A stretch of 64,000 bases of DNA, taken from the NCBI RefSeq assembly GCF_008728515.1, contig NC_044989.1, positions 70,519,754 through 70,583,753 on the forward strand, in the 5' to 3' direction. Shown one piece after another: positions 43,401-46,795 of this stretch. Under the pieces are notes generated by a model that saw only the letters and a list, made by a program, of their open reading frames with translations, was not told the DNA's origin and did no database searches. Position numbers and translations under genes: made by a program. How positions within the stretch are numbered: position 1 is the stretch's first letter; each line of letters starts with the position of its first letter. The stretch comes from Papio anubis (Eukaryota > Chordata > Mammalia > Primates > Cercopithecidae).

Positions 43401-45977
43401 TAGTAAAACAATCTCTAAAGATGATACCACCAAACCAACCAACCAGACTCTTACCAGATACTTCATCCTTTCTCCTCTTCTTTGACTTAGAGGCAGTAGA
43501 CTCACAAGCTGATACTGTTGATTCTGAATGGCAACCTAACTGGGGTACAATAATCTCTTTAAGACCTAAAAAATAGAAGATTTCTGAATTGTTAATCCTA
43601 TCCAAGGGTAAGTATGAGTATGGGCCTCTATCTAGCAAAAAGTTAATTTCTTTTTAAAAATCCCCCAAACGAATTATCCCAGTGTGGGCAACATAGGCAG
43701 ACCCCATCTCTACAAAAAATAAAAAATTAGCACATCTGTGGTCCCAGTTACTTGAGAGGCTGAAGTGGGAGGATCACTTGAGCCCAGGAGGGTCAAGGCT
43801 GTAATGAGCCGTGATTACGTCACTGCATGCCAGCCTAGGTGACAGAGCCAGGCCCTGTTTCAAAAAACGAACCAAAAACAAAAAACAAAAAAAATTATGG
43901 AGTGATTGCTTGCTTTAAAATAAGTTCCTTGGGCCGGGTGCGGTGGCTCACGTCTGTAATCCCAGCACTTTGGGAGGCCAAGGTGGGTGGATCACCTGAG
44001 GTCAGGAGTTCGAGACCAGCCTGGCCAACATGGTGAAACCCCATCTCTAATAAAAATATAAAAATTAGCTGGGCATGGTGGCACATGCCTGTAGTCCCAG
44101 CTACTCAGGAGACTGAGGCAGGAGAATTGCTTGAACCCAGGAGGTGGAGATTGTAGTGAGCCGAGATTATGCCATTGCACTCCAGCCTGGGTGACAGAGT
44201 GAGACTCCATCTCAATAAATAAATAAATACATAAATAAATAAATTCCTTTAGACTGGGCACAATGGCTTATGCCTGTAATCCCAGCACTTTGGGAGGCTG
44301 AGGCAGGCAGATCACCCGACGCCAGGAGTTTGAGACCAGAGTGGCCAACATGGAGAAACCCCGTCTCTACTAAAAATACAAAAATTGGTCAGGCATGGTG
44401 GCAGGTGCCTGTAATCCCAGCTTCTTGGGAGGCTGAGGCATGAGGATTCCTTGAACCCGGGATGCAGAGGTTGCAGTGAGCCAAGGTTGTGCTGCTGCAC
44501 TCCAGCCTGGGCAATGGAGCAGATTCTGTCTCAAAAAAAAAATTTTTTTTTTTGTTCATTCTTTGTTATAATTAACACAGTGCATCTGTGGAAGAGTAAA
44601 CAGCAAACTAACTTTGCTAGATTGTCTCAGTAAAAAATGATCAAGTCTCTTCATCATTAATTTCAACCAACCAACCAACCTTTATGCAAGTATGCTGACT
44701 GGGACTGAAAGAAGGAATGCAACCAGGCGCGGTGGCTCACACCTGTAATCCCAGCACTTTGGGAGGTTGAGGCAGGAGGACTGCTTCAGCCCAGGAGTTC
44801 AAGACCAGCCTGGGCAACAAAGTAAGACACCCATCTCTGCAAAAAATTTTAAAAATTAGCCAGGCATGGTGGCACGTGCCTGTGGTCCTAGCTATCTGCA
44901 GGGACTAAGGTGGGAGGATCTCGAGCCTGGGAGGTCAAGGCTGCTGTGAACTGTGATCATGCCACTGCACTCTAGCCTGGGTAACAAAGTGAGACCCTGT
45001 CTCAAAAAAAAAAAAAAAAAAAACAAGAAGGGACACTTTTAATTATCTAGCAACTGTTTCTGAAGGTTGCTAAGACAATCTCCAAATGTATCAATGGAAC
45101 TCTTTCATTGCAATTTTAGAAAAACATAATAACCAGGTCAACCATACCACCTACCGCTGGAATCAAAATTTAGGAAGTCTGAGAATTCCTGAGCCAATGT
45201 CTCGTCACTGGCAAAGGCACAGATGCAAGCAAAGAAATGAATGCATCTCTGGGCTGCCTCATCCTTGGAGGCATTTGACTTGTGCGATTTCAGAGTCTGA
45301 CAGGAGCAGAAGAAACGGCGCTCAGGCAAGCTTTTGGCACTGATTTTCTGCACAAAAGATGTATGCAAATACCCCAAACTGTGCTTCTGGCTTGCCTTGC
45401 ATTTCACCACCAAGATGTTTTTAGTAATTCTCTGCACCAGAGGACCTGTGGGTTCCGTGGCCAACTGCCAGATGGTCTGTTTGGTTTCCGGGGAGGCCTG
45501 CATTGCATTCAGGACCGAGCTCTTCAGGGTCAGAGGGGTGGCCTCTGCCTGGCAGTTCACCGCCAGCTTGATGTGCTGGCACTGGTTTTCCACAACGCCT
45601 TGAGTGGCAGCTTTCAGGCATGAGGGGACATAACACCGTCCAGAGCTCAGCTGAGTGATGATTGTCCCATCCACCGTCTGGATTGTTGTCTCTGAAACCC
45701 CGAGCTCCACAAAGCATCGGTAATCAGGGCCCCGGTCTCTTTGCCGCACTGAGTAGACCTGAAGATCAGAGCCTGTAATGATTTTGACAGCTTCAACACT
45801 AGGCTGCTTGCGTGCACCGTAGCGGAATATGGTTCCACATGTCTTGTTCTTACAGCTCAGTCCCCGGGTTCCATTGTATGTGCCACATCGGGGACACTTT
45901 CTGATTCCCCTCAATGTGGCCTTCCCCAAATCAGATAAGAAAGCTGGGACTTTAGTCCTCAGAGAATTTGGTTCCAT
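13239..45977 (-). CDS. C2orf42: C2orf42 protein, complete gene in eight coding exons
   Basis: Joined exons 45977-45155, 43565-43455, 38791-38687, 31863-31759, 27845-27738, 27390-27290, 23918-23756 and 13447-13239 give 1725 nt, 574 residues and a TAA stop, with GT/AG at every junction. I recognise the protein as C2orf42, known length 574. Seen in the translation: a treble-clef-like zinc knuckle (C28, C31, C42, C47), two SWIM-like Cys/His patterns (C115/C120/C133/H135 and C224/C226/C245/H247), a basic stretch K301-K307 that could be a nuclear signal, and a C-terminal region from about 340 without a fold I recognise. No catalytic motif is seen. Its molecular function is not established to my knowledge; zinc binding and a nuclear location are inferences. 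The ATG context gaaaaATGG has A at -3 and G at +4. No frameshift or premature stop occurs, so the gene looks intact. Introns are unusually rich in Alus. Confidence 0.95.
13613..13916 (-). mobile_element. Alu, full length
   Basis: In the last intron of C2orf42, same orientation as the gene. Imperfect duplication atcat(catta)agtt at both ends. Confidence 0.95.
13943..14198 (+). mobile_element. AluJ-like element
   Basis: Diverged sense Alu (ggatagcttgaggccaggag, gtagttcaatgcc) with a 13-base A-tail and a short middle. Confidence 0.9.
14224..14529 (+). mobile_element. Alu, full length
   Basis: Target-site duplication acaagaaggatgg just before 14225 and from about 14530. The tail is interrupted by ccccc. 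Confidence 0.95.
14629..14931 (-). mobile_element. Alu, full length
   Basis: Antisense body ending tgcgcctggcc. The target ttttactttt is repeated on both sides. Confidence 0.95.
14932..15612 (-). other. C2orf42 intron, unassigned sequence
   Basis: Unique-looking intronic DNA with no repeat, exon or RNA gene recognised. Confidence 0.5.
15613..15917 (+). mobile_element. Alu, full length
   Basis: Target-site duplication gt(t)gaatagcag before 15613 and after 15917, with a 23-base A-tail. Confidence 0.95.
15918..16236 (-). other. C2orf42 intron, unassigned sequence
   Basis: Nothing recognised. Confidence 0.5.
16237..16510 (-). mobile_element. Alu, 5'-truncated
   Basis: Antisense Alu stopping at ggcctcccaaag, so about 40 bases of its 5' end are missing. 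Target-site duplication gtctgga(a/c)agatctt at 16222-16236 and about 16510-16524 shows the truncation happened on insertion. Confidence 0.95.
16661..16956 (+). mobile_element. Alu, full length
   Basis: Sense element, starts gccgggtgcagtgg, ends in a 15-base A-tail. Confidence 0.95.
17153..17272 (+). mobile_element. Old Alu, left part (host of nested insertions)
   Basis: Sense Alu interrupted after catctgtgtaagaaattt. The sequence resumes as tctactaaaaaaaaaaat at 17889-17907, beyond two later Alus. Confidence 0.85.
17277..17439 (-). mobile_element. Alu, first part, nested in the sense Alu
   Basis: Antisense Alu inserted with duplication agaaattt. Itself split at its ggctaatttttt box by the next element. 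Confidence 0.92.
17440..17748 (-). mobile_element. Young AluY (Old World monkey type), innermost insertion
   Basis: Full antisense copy with the ggcttgagccaccacgcctggcc end and cacctcacccggctag, inserted in the T-rich box of the surrounding Alu. Confidence 0.95.
17749..17883 (-). mobile_element. Alu, second part of the 17277 element
   Basis: Resumes with taattttttgtatttttag and ends cacccccggcc. Confidence 0.92.
17908..18210 (+). mobile_element. Old L1 ORF2 fragment (3' part)
   Basis: gtgtggtactggcatg, agaaatagacacaaatagaacagg, aataaatg-like and aacttacat blocks follow the sense order of L1 ORF2 near its end. Diverged and full of stops. Confidence 0.7.
18211..18389 (-). mobile_element. AluJ-like element, first part
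   Basis: Antisense old Alu (cacaatcatggctcactgcagcctcgacctcc) interrupted at ggctaatttt by a small retroposed sequence. Resumes at 19060. Outer duplication gatcaaag/gaatcaaag. Confidence 0.88.
18390..18429 (-). mobile_element. Short retroposed transcript 3' end, first part
   Basis: Poly(T) followed by gaaagtaagtttattaag, which on the minus strand reads as AATAAA (18415-18410) about ten bases before a poly(A) tail. Inserted in AluJ with duplicated gctaatttt. The other part is 19016-19059. The sequence resembles the polyadenylation end of an LTR-type transcript, but the source is not identified. Confidence 0.65.
18430..18708 (+). mobile_element. Alu without A-tail
   Basis: Sense Alu that stops at ctgtatctca and is followed at once by another Alu, which probably landed in its tail. 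Confidence 0.92.
18709..19015 (+). mobile_element. AluY, full length
   Basis: Sense Alu with a 20-base A-tail and a small ggaatggaatggc duplication in the right arm. Confidence 0.95.
19016..19059 (-). mobile_element. Short retroposed transcript 3' end, second part
   Basis: gtaaagaaataaagaatggctac...ggagccccc, continuing 18401-18429 after the two Alus, then the duplicated gctaatttt. Confidence 0.6.
19060..19200 (-). mobile_element. AluJ-like element, second part
   Basis: Resumes with agctaattttaaaaattattttatagagatgg and ends actgtgccctgtc. Confidence 0.88.
19201..19263 (+). mobile_element. Old L1 ORF2 fragment, continuation
   Basis: atttaaacatagacaaactc continues the ORF2-like sequence of 17908-18210. 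Confidence 0.55.
19264..19582 (+). mobile_element. Alu, full length
   Basis: Duplicated aaaaat(g/t)caaaatta at both ends. Long (aag)n-rich tail. Confidence 0.95.
19636..19930 (+). mobile_element. Alu, full length
   Basis: Perfect 14-bp target-site duplication gaatatggtatcac at 19621-19634 and 19931-19944. Confidence 0.96.
19945..20103 (+). mobile_element. Old L1 ORF2 fragment
   Basis: AT-rich sequence with attagaaaaagtcaaaacc-type blocks in the sense order of the L1 endonuclease region. Strongly diverged. Confidence 0.5.
20104..20267 (+). mobile_element. Monomeric Alu relative (FLAM/AluJ fragment)
   Basis: Single-arm element ttgggcctggtggtgtgtgcc... to ctgtctctgaaaaaag. Confidence 0.8.
20344..20649 (+). 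mobile_element. Alu (AluJ/S-like), full length
   Basis: Sense element with aggactgcttgaacccagg and a 22-base A-tail. Confidence 0.95.
20660..20957 (+). mobile_element. Old L1 ORF2 fragment
   Basis: gcaaaagttatttttatgttgat, caacatctggcaataactctgatgtacc and aattttagtagaaaatgg follow the sense L1 endonuclease region. Confidence 0.65.
20959..21257 (+). mobile_element. Alu, full length
   Basis: Sense Alu flanked by tatata(ta/c) target copies, tail aaaacaaacaaacaaaaa. Confidence 0.95.
21258..21365 (+). mobile_element. Old L1 ORF2 fragment
   Basis: Short AT-rich stretch between Alus, continuous with the L1 pieces on either side. Assignment rests mainly on position. Confidence 0.4.
21366..21668 (+). 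mobile_element. Alu, full length
   Basis: Duplicated aaagaaagaaattaa on both sides. Confidence 0.95.
21680..21864 (+). mobile_element. Old L1 ORF2 fragment
   Basis: gtcttctgacctcaaaataataaaactagaaattgataac closely follows the L1 ORF2 segment just after the endonuclease domain. Confidence 0.75.
21879..22323 (-). mobile_element. Alu with a ~140 bp internal partial duplication
   Basis: A single target-site duplication gagtattcctttta (21865-21878, 22324-22337) encloses a normal antisense Alu (to 22179) plus a second copy of its ctggcta...gggattacagg...cggcc part (22180-22323). Confidence 0.9.
22414..22714 (+). mobile_element. Alu, full length
   Basis: Sense element starting ggaccgggggtgg, with a 19-base A-tail. 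Confidence 0.95.
22811..22945 (-). mobile_element. Half Alu (left-monomer type)
   Basis: Antisense single arm, gtagagtgggggtcttgctatattgcc to gccactgtgcccagcc. Confidence 0.85.
22946..23261 (+). mobile_element. Old L1 ORF2 fragment
   Basis: gaatttgacagaataattaaaacttct, aagctaaattagttaaaactatggctggcatgc match the order of sense L1 ORF2 about two thirds through. A direct repeat of gtggcaataacaagtta lies near 23026-23060. Confidence 0.65.
23262..23573 (-). mobile_element. Alu, full length
   Basis: Antisense Alu with a tandem repeat of ctctgcctcctgggtt at 23332-23368. Confidence 0.95.
23756..23918 (-). CDS. C2orf42: C2orf42 coding exon 7
   Basis: Acceptor tgtccag precedes ATGCCCTTGG. The donor is AAAGTTG/GTAAGT. 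163 nt encode M452 to V505 plus one base of G506. Confidence 0.95.
23919..24369 (-). other. C2orf42 intron, unassigned sequence
   Basis: No repeat recognised. Confidence 0.5.
24370..24480 (+). repeat. MIR fragment
   Basis: gcaaattacaaacttctcagagcctgttttctcatgggcaaaatg and the following ggtcaaatgaggtgatgg correspond to the sense MIR core. Confidence 0.65.
24660..24690 (-). mobile_element. AluJ, first part
   Basis: Poly(T) and aagaggcaaggtc, interrupted by the following sense Alu and continued at 24991. Confidence 0.8.
24691..24990 (+). mobile_element. Alu inserted in the AluJ
   Basis: Sense Alu with caacaacaacaa tail. caaggtc is duplicated on both sides. Confidence 0.93.
24991..25138 (-). 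mobile_element. AluJ, second part
   Basis: aaggtctcacttggttgcccc to ccaccaggcctcac. Interrupted again by the next Alu. Confidence 0.8.
25139..25438 (-). mobile_element. Alu, full length
   Basis: Antisense Alu with a (ctttttt)n head, ending cgccaggc. Confidence 0.94.
25490..25799 (+). mobile_element. Alu, full length
   Basis: Sense Alu ggccgggtgcagtgg with A-rich tail, facing the preceding antisense Alu across about 50 bp. Confidence 0.95.
25808..25946 (+). mobile_element. Monomeric Alu relative (FLAM-like)
   Basis: Single left arm with A/T-rich tail (cttaaatttttttctttttaaattag). Confidence 0.8.
25953..26240 (+). mobile_element. AluJ-like element
   Basis: Sense, diverged, right arm with gcagagtgcgctgtgactgcacc and an A-rich tail with interruptions. 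Confidence 0.88.
26272..26393 (+). mobile_element. Alu, first part (host)
   Basis: Sense Alu interrupted in its middle A-rich linker (gtacaaaaattag). Outer duplication gtcatttctc at 26262-26271 and 26855-26864. Confidence 0.92.
26394..26692 (+). mobile_element. Alu nested in the linker of another Alu
   Basis: Sense Alu with an aaataaaataaaa tail. The host's acaaaaattag is duplicated on both sides. Confidence 0.94.
26693..26854 (+). mobile_element. Alu, second part (host)
   Basis: Right arm of the 26272 element, from aattagccgggtatgg to its A-rich tail. Confidence 0.92.
26865..27289 (-). other. C2orf42 intron between exons 6 and 7
   Basis: No repeat recognised next to the exon 6 donor. Confidence 0.5.
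27290..27390 (-). CDS. C2orf42: C2orf42 coding exon 6
   Basis: Acceptor ttttcacgttgaag, donor CAGAG/GTGAGA. 101 nt completing A418 and encoding F419 to E451. The only internal exon here besides exon 7 whose skipping would shift the frame. Confidence 0.93.
27738..27845 (-). CDS. C2orf42: C2orf42 coding exon 5
   Basis: Acceptor tttcccacag, donor CACAG/GTACAG. 108 nt completing G382 and encoding K383 to T417 plus one base of A418. Confidence 0.94.
28057..28108 (+). mobile_element. AluJ fragment, first part
   Basis: 5'-truncated sense Alu (gtagcctgggcaacaaagg...gtctacaaaaaaaa), split by the next element. Confidence 0.75.
28109..28393 (-). mobile_element. Alu inserted in the AluJ linker
   Basis: Antisense Alu between two copies of an aaaaaaattttttt site. 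Confidence 0.94.
28394..28588 (+). mobile_element. AluJ fragment, second part
   Basis: Right arm ttagccaggcgtggtggcatgcacc to an (aaaag)n tail. Confidence 0.85.
28591..28897 (+). mobile_element. Alu with small internal deletion
   Basis: Lacks the gtcaggagttcgagac part (acctgagatcagcttggcc) and has a (ac)n run in the middle linker. Confidence 0.93.
28898..29256 (-). other. C2orf42 intron, unassigned sequence
   Basis: Nothing recognised. Confidence 0.45.
29269..29564 (+). mobile_element. Alu, full length
   Basis: Target-site duplication aaagaaacttgc at 29257-29268 and 29565-29576. Confidence 0.96.
29610..29901 (+). mobile_element. AluY, full length
   Basis: Perfect duplication agagagttaaggg at 29597-29609 and 29902-29914. 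Confidence 0.96.
29961..30252 (+). mobile_element. Alu, full length
   Basis: Sense Alu starting accaggtgcggtgg, tail aaaaaataaaaaag. Confidence 0.94.
30306..30426. repeat. G-rich imperfect repeat (ggaatggg / gggatggaag)
   Basis: Tandem variants of tgggatggaag, strongest at 30365-30424. Confidence 0.75.
30470..30735 (+). mobile_element. Alu, 3'-truncated
   Basis: Sense Alu ending at cctgggcgacaa with no A-tail, joined directly to an antisense Alu piece. Confidence 0.92.
30736..30802 (-). mobile_element. Alu fragment
   Basis: Antisense piece gtgattctcctgcctcagcc to catgcccagctaat, inverted relative to the Alu it abuts. Confidence 0.85.
30927..31223 (-). mobile_element. Alu, full length
   Basis: Target-site duplication agc(g/a)tgttta before and after. 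Confidence 0.95.
31280..31376 (-). mobile_element. Alu remnant with internal deletion
   Basis: gggtctcgctttgtcacccaggctggag joins to tttttgtagagatggggtttgc. Confidence 0.75.
31461..31496. repeat. (CA)n microsatellite
   Basis: CA units interrupted by gcgc and gc. Confidence 0.9.
31759..31863 (-). CDS. C2orf42: C2orf42 coding exon 4
   Basis: Acceptor ...ttttcctag, donor GATG/GTAAGT. 105 nt completing A347 and encoding C348 to D381 plus one base of G382. Both boundaries are in the same phase, so skipping would remove 35 residues without shifting the frame. Confidence 0.95.
31869..31903 (-). promoter_or_regulatory. C2orf42: (TG)n(T)14 tract at the exon 4 acceptor
   Basis: Read on the gene strand, TG repeats (seven units plus an interrupted extension) are followed by 14 T and then cctag. 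This forms the polypyrimidine tract and sits five bases from the exon. The layout resembles the CFTR intron 8 (TG)m(T)n element bound by TDP-43. Confidence 0.7.
31966..32266 (-). mobile_element. Alu, full length
   Basis: Antisense Alu about 60 bp upstream of exon 4 (gene sense), followed by a half Alu. gtta(ag/at)aagttt copies enclose both. Confidence 0.93.
32273..32381 (-). mobile_element. Half Alu (antisense)
   Basis: ggctttgtcatgttgcccagctggcttcgaactcctggg to cctcctgaagtgctggg. May be an extension of the preceding element. Confidence 0.8.
32471..32750 (-). mobile_element. Alu, left member of an inverted pair
   Basis: Antisense Alu that ends in gcatgagtca and is fused without spacer to a sense Alu. 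Confidence 0.92.
32751..32984 (+). mobile_element. Alu, 5'-truncated, right member of an inverted pair
   Basis: Sense Alu starting at cctgaggtcaggaattc, complete to a 17-base A-tail. Confidence 0.92.
33053..33198 (+). mobile_element. Alu, first part (host)
   Basis: Left arm tgggcttggttgctcatgcc up to aaaaaattaaccaggtga. Confidence 0.9.
33199..33483 (+). mobile_element. AluY nested in an Alu linker
   Basis: Sense Alu with tail. Host linker aaaaaatt(aa/tc)ccaggtg is duplicated. Lacks accccgtctctacta. Confidence 0.94.
33484..33648 (+). mobile_element. Alu, second part (host)
   Basis: Right arm cccaggtgtggtggtgcatgactgtgg to an aaataaataaat tail. Confidence 0.9.
33859..34155 (-). mobile_element. 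Alu, first of two at one target site
   Basis: Antisense, full length, between copies of aattcactttt. Confidence 0.95.
34163..34467 (-). mobile_element. Alu, second of two at one target site
   Basis: Antisense AluY-like copy ending gcgcctggc, followed by a third attcactttt at 34468. Confidence 0.95.
34594..34902 (+). mobile_element. Alu, full length
   Basis: Duplicated aaa(a)(g/t)ggctatgg at both ends, 23-base A-tail. Confidence 0.95.
35030..35258 (+). mobile_element. Alu, 3'-truncated
   Basis: Sense Alu stopping at ggctgcagtgagctg, no A-tail. Confidence 0.9.
35325..35637 (+). mobile_element. Alu, full length
   Basis: Sense Alu with an aaaaaatatatgtatataaataataaaaaa tail. Confidence 0.94.
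35707..36008 (-). mobile_element. Alu, full length
   Basis: Antisense, 20-base poly(T). Ends cacctggtc. Confidence 0.95.
36055..36295 (-). mobile_element. AluJ-like element with deletions
   Basis: Antisense old Alu. The ggctgg and cctgacc parts are missing (gtctcactactcccaccttgg). Confidence 0.85.
36431..36738 (+). mobile_element. Alu, full length
   Basis: Target-site duplication acataa(t/a)tta at 36421-36430 and 36739-36748. Confidence 0.95.
36749..37079 (-). mobile_element. L1M 3'UTR fragment
   Basis: gataattgtacattcacacgtggttgtaag, gtgaccaacaccacagtcaagacacaaaata match the antisense 3'UTR of mammalian-wide L1. Continues at 37371. Confidence 0.6.
37080..37370 (-). mobile_element. Alu, full length
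   Basis: Antisense Alu splitting the L1M fragment. Confidence 0.94.
37371..37466 (-). mobile_element. L1M 3'UTR fragment, continuation
   Basis: cgtggcaactactaatctattctccaactctatgg corresponds to the antisense of the L1M 3'UTR block cagaaagtagattagtggttgcc. Confidence 0.65.
37467..37756 (-). mobile_element. Young AluY (Old World monkey type)
   Basis: cagtggccggatctcagct, cacctt(c)gcccggctagg and a gggcttgagccaccacg end. Duplicated aaaaaaattatt(a/t). Confidence 0.95.
37831..38134 (-). mobile_element. Young AluY (Old World monkey type)
   Basis: Same diagnostic variants as the preceding one. Inserted into the T-rich head of an older half Alu (gtttgttttt repeated). Confidence 0.95.
38135..38267 (-). 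mobile_element. Half Alu (left-monomer type)
   Basis: aagtagagacagggttttgccacattgg to caccacacctagcc. Confidence 0.88.
38268..38510 (-). mobile_element. L1 3' end fragment
   Basis: tgtgttgctcccctctatgtgtccatgtgttctcat and cccacttataagtgagaacatgctg are the antisense end of primate L1 ORF2/3'UTR. The AT-rich stretch 37757-37830 is probably part of it. Confidence 0.85.
38687..38791 (-). CDS. C2orf42: C2orf42 coding exon 3
   Basis: Acceptor gtggtttag, donor GGCAGG/GTAAGT. 105 nt completing G312 and encoding A313 to Q346 plus one base of A347. Ser/Lys-rich, probably a linker. Frame-neutral if skipped. Confidence 0.94.
38792..39112 (-). other. C2orf42 intron, unassigned sequence
   Basis: No repeat recognised. 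Confidence 0.5.
39113..39298 (-). mobile_element. Alu, truncated at its 5' side
   Basis: Antisense Alu cut at ggctaactttttgtatt and joined to the poly(T) of the next Alu. Confidence 0.92.
39299..39597 (-). mobile_element. Alu, full length
   Basis: Antisense copy with the cgcgatctcagctcactgcaacctccacttccc variant, ending gtgccccgcc. Confidence 0.95.
39669..39850 (-). mobile_element. Old Alu/FLAM fragment
   Basis: gagatgaggtcttgctatgttgcccaggctggaatgcagtgg to catgccccactgcaccc. Confidence 0.8.
39851..40020 (-). mobile_element. Old L1 ORF2 3' fragment
   Basis: gatattccatggta and ggttaacccttagttgtttctaatttttt resemble the antisense of the L1 tail of ORF2. Very diverged. Confidence 0.45.
40049..40342 (+). 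mobile_element. Alu, full length
   Basis: Sense Alu with 14-base A-tail, followed directly by an extra arm. Confidence 0.95.
40343..40490 (+). mobile_element. Extra Alu right-arm monomer
   Basis: cagccaagcatggtggcacacgcc to caaaaaaaag. A third monomer in tandem with the preceding dimeric Alu. Confidence 0.88.
40491..40798 (-). other. C2orf42 intron, unassigned sequence
   Basis: Nothing recognised. Confidence 0.45.
40799..41088 (+). mobile_element. AluJ/S-like element
   Basis: Sense Alu with ctctacaaaaaacaaacc linker and a tail of aaaaaacaaac. Confidence 0.93.
41090..41397 (+). mobile_element. AluY-like element
   Basis: Sense, tandem with the previous one. Tail aaaagaaaaaaacaaacaaac. Confidence 0.95.
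41398..41651 (-). other. C2orf42 intron, unassigned sequence
   Basis: Nothing recognised. Confidence 0.45.
41652..41956 (+). mobile_element. Alu, full length
   Basis: Sense, tail (aaat)n that runs into the next Alu. Confidence 0.95.
41957..42259 (+). mobile_element. Alu with shortened right arm start
   Basis: aactgggtatgcacctgtag lacks ggtggc. Tail ends in aaaaagataaaaagg. Confidence 0.94.
42260..42295. repeat. (TG)n microsatellite
   Basis: TG units with ggg and tata interruptions at an Alu tail. Confidence 0.88.
42364..42666 (-). mobile_element. AluY-like, full length
   Basis: Target ctgtcacaaa at 42354 onward and 42667 onward. Confidence 0.95.
42907..43200 (+). mobile_element. AluY with a short deletion
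   Basis: Lacks catcctggctaac after gagacca. Duplication aaaacatatttc at 42895-42906 and 43201-43212. Confidence 0.95.
43214..43360 (+). mobile_element. Monomeric Alu relative (FLAM-like)
   Basis: Single sense arm with an aaaataaaataaaatataat tail. Confidence 0.85.
43455..43565 (-). CDS. C2orf42: C2orf42 coding exon 2
   Basis: Acceptor cttttttag-like tract, donor TATCTG/GTAAGA. 111 nt completing G275 and encoding L276 to S311 plus one base of G312. Contains the basic run K301-K307 (KSKKRRK), a candidate nuclear localisation signal. Frame-neutral if skipped. Confidence 0.95.
43680..43896 (+). mobile_element. Alu, 5'-truncated
   Basis: Starts at agtgtgggcaacataggc. Diverged right arm with a caaaaaac-rich tail. 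Confidence 0.88.
43932..44238 (+). mobile_element. Alu, full length
   Basis: Target aataa(g/a)ttcctt on both sides. Tail (aaat)n with tac interruptions. Confidence 0.95.
44252..44541 (+). mobile_element. Alu, full length
   Basis: Sense Alu gactgggcacaatgg, short A-tail followed by ttttttttt. Confidence 0.94.
44722..45023 (+). mobile_element. AluJ/S-like element, full length
   Basis: Sense Alu with 20-base A-tail, 132 bp from the start-codon exon and inverted relative to the Alus on its other side. Confidence 0.95.
45155..45977 (-). CDS. C2orf42: C2orf42 coding exon 1 (start codon, zinc-binding motifs)
   Basis: 823 nt encoding M1 to S274 plus one base of G275, donor CCAGCG/GTAGGT. Holds the knuckle C28-x2-C31-x10-C42-x4-C47 and two SWIM-like patterns: C115-x4-C120-x12-C133-x-H135 and C224-x-C226-x18-C245-x-H247. 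The untranslated part of the same exon extends to 45989 behind acceptor cttttgtag. Confidence 0.96.
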
Positions 45978-45989
45978 TTTTCACAGGCC
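45978..45989 (-). other. C2orf42: C2orf42 5'UTR part of the start-codon exon
   Basis: GGCCTGTGAAAA between the acceptor and the ATG. Confidence 0.85.
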
Positions 45990-46061
45990 CTACAAAAGAT
46001 AATATATCCAATAGCATGAGTATACCTTCACACACACAAGTTAAAGTCACTTGTACTATTT

Positions 46062-46181
46062 TAGTAGAGACGGGGTTTCACCGTGTTAGCCAGGATGGTC
46101 TCGATCTCCTGACCTCGTGATCCACCCGCCTCGGCCTCCCAAAGTGCAGGGATTACAGGCGTGAGCCACCGCGCCCGGCCA
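46062..46181 (-). mobile_element. Alu consisting of the left arm only, no A-tail
   Basis: Near-consensus AluY 5' 120 bases, ending (Alu sense) at gtctctactaaaa. A clean duplication cacttgtactattt (46048-46061, 46182-46195) shows it inserted in this form. Confidence 0.92.
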
Positions 46182-46235
46182 CACTTGTACTATTTAGTAC
46201 AGAAAGCAAAATATAAAAAAGCTATCCACTATTTT

Positions 46236-46525
46236 TTTTTTTTTTGAGACGGAGTCTCACTCTGTCACCCATGTTGGAGTGCAGCGGCGCAATCTCGGCT
46301 CACTGCAGCCTCCGCCTCCTGGGTTCAACCGATTCTCCTGCCTCAGCCTCCTGAATAGCTGGGACTACAGGCACCTGCCACCACGCCCAGCTAATTTTTG
46401 TATTTTTAGTAGACACAGGATTTGACCATGTTGGCCAGGCTGGCCTCAAACTCCTGACCTTGTGATCGACCTGCCTAGGTTTCCCAAAGTGCTGGGATTA
46501 CAGGCGTGAGCCACCGCACCCGGCT
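46236..46525 (-). mobile_element. Alu, full length
   Basis: Perfect 15-bp duplication gctatccactatttt at 46221-46235 and 46526-46540. Confidence 0.96.
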
Positions 46526-46795
46526 GCTATCCACTATTTTTAAACTGTACCACAAAACAACATAAATTTAAACCTACAAACAAAATGAAAGTAAAGGAAA
46601 CTGCCTTTCATACCTATTTTTAAAAATCCTAATAATCAAAGCATTTCTCCAGGTTTAACTCTGTTTTATATAACAATGGAGGTTAGTTAACCCAATCTTT
46701 ACATCCCAGATGTTTAACTTCAGCAAAAACTAGAGAACATGAAAGATGAGTTTTTTCCCTTCCATCATTTCCCACAAAACCCAGCCCAATCCTAC

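Noticed and set aside
45282..45623. Plus-strand open frames overlapping the C2orf42 start exon
   Set aside because: Shadows of the minus-strand coding exon, whose protein is recognised and splices correctly.
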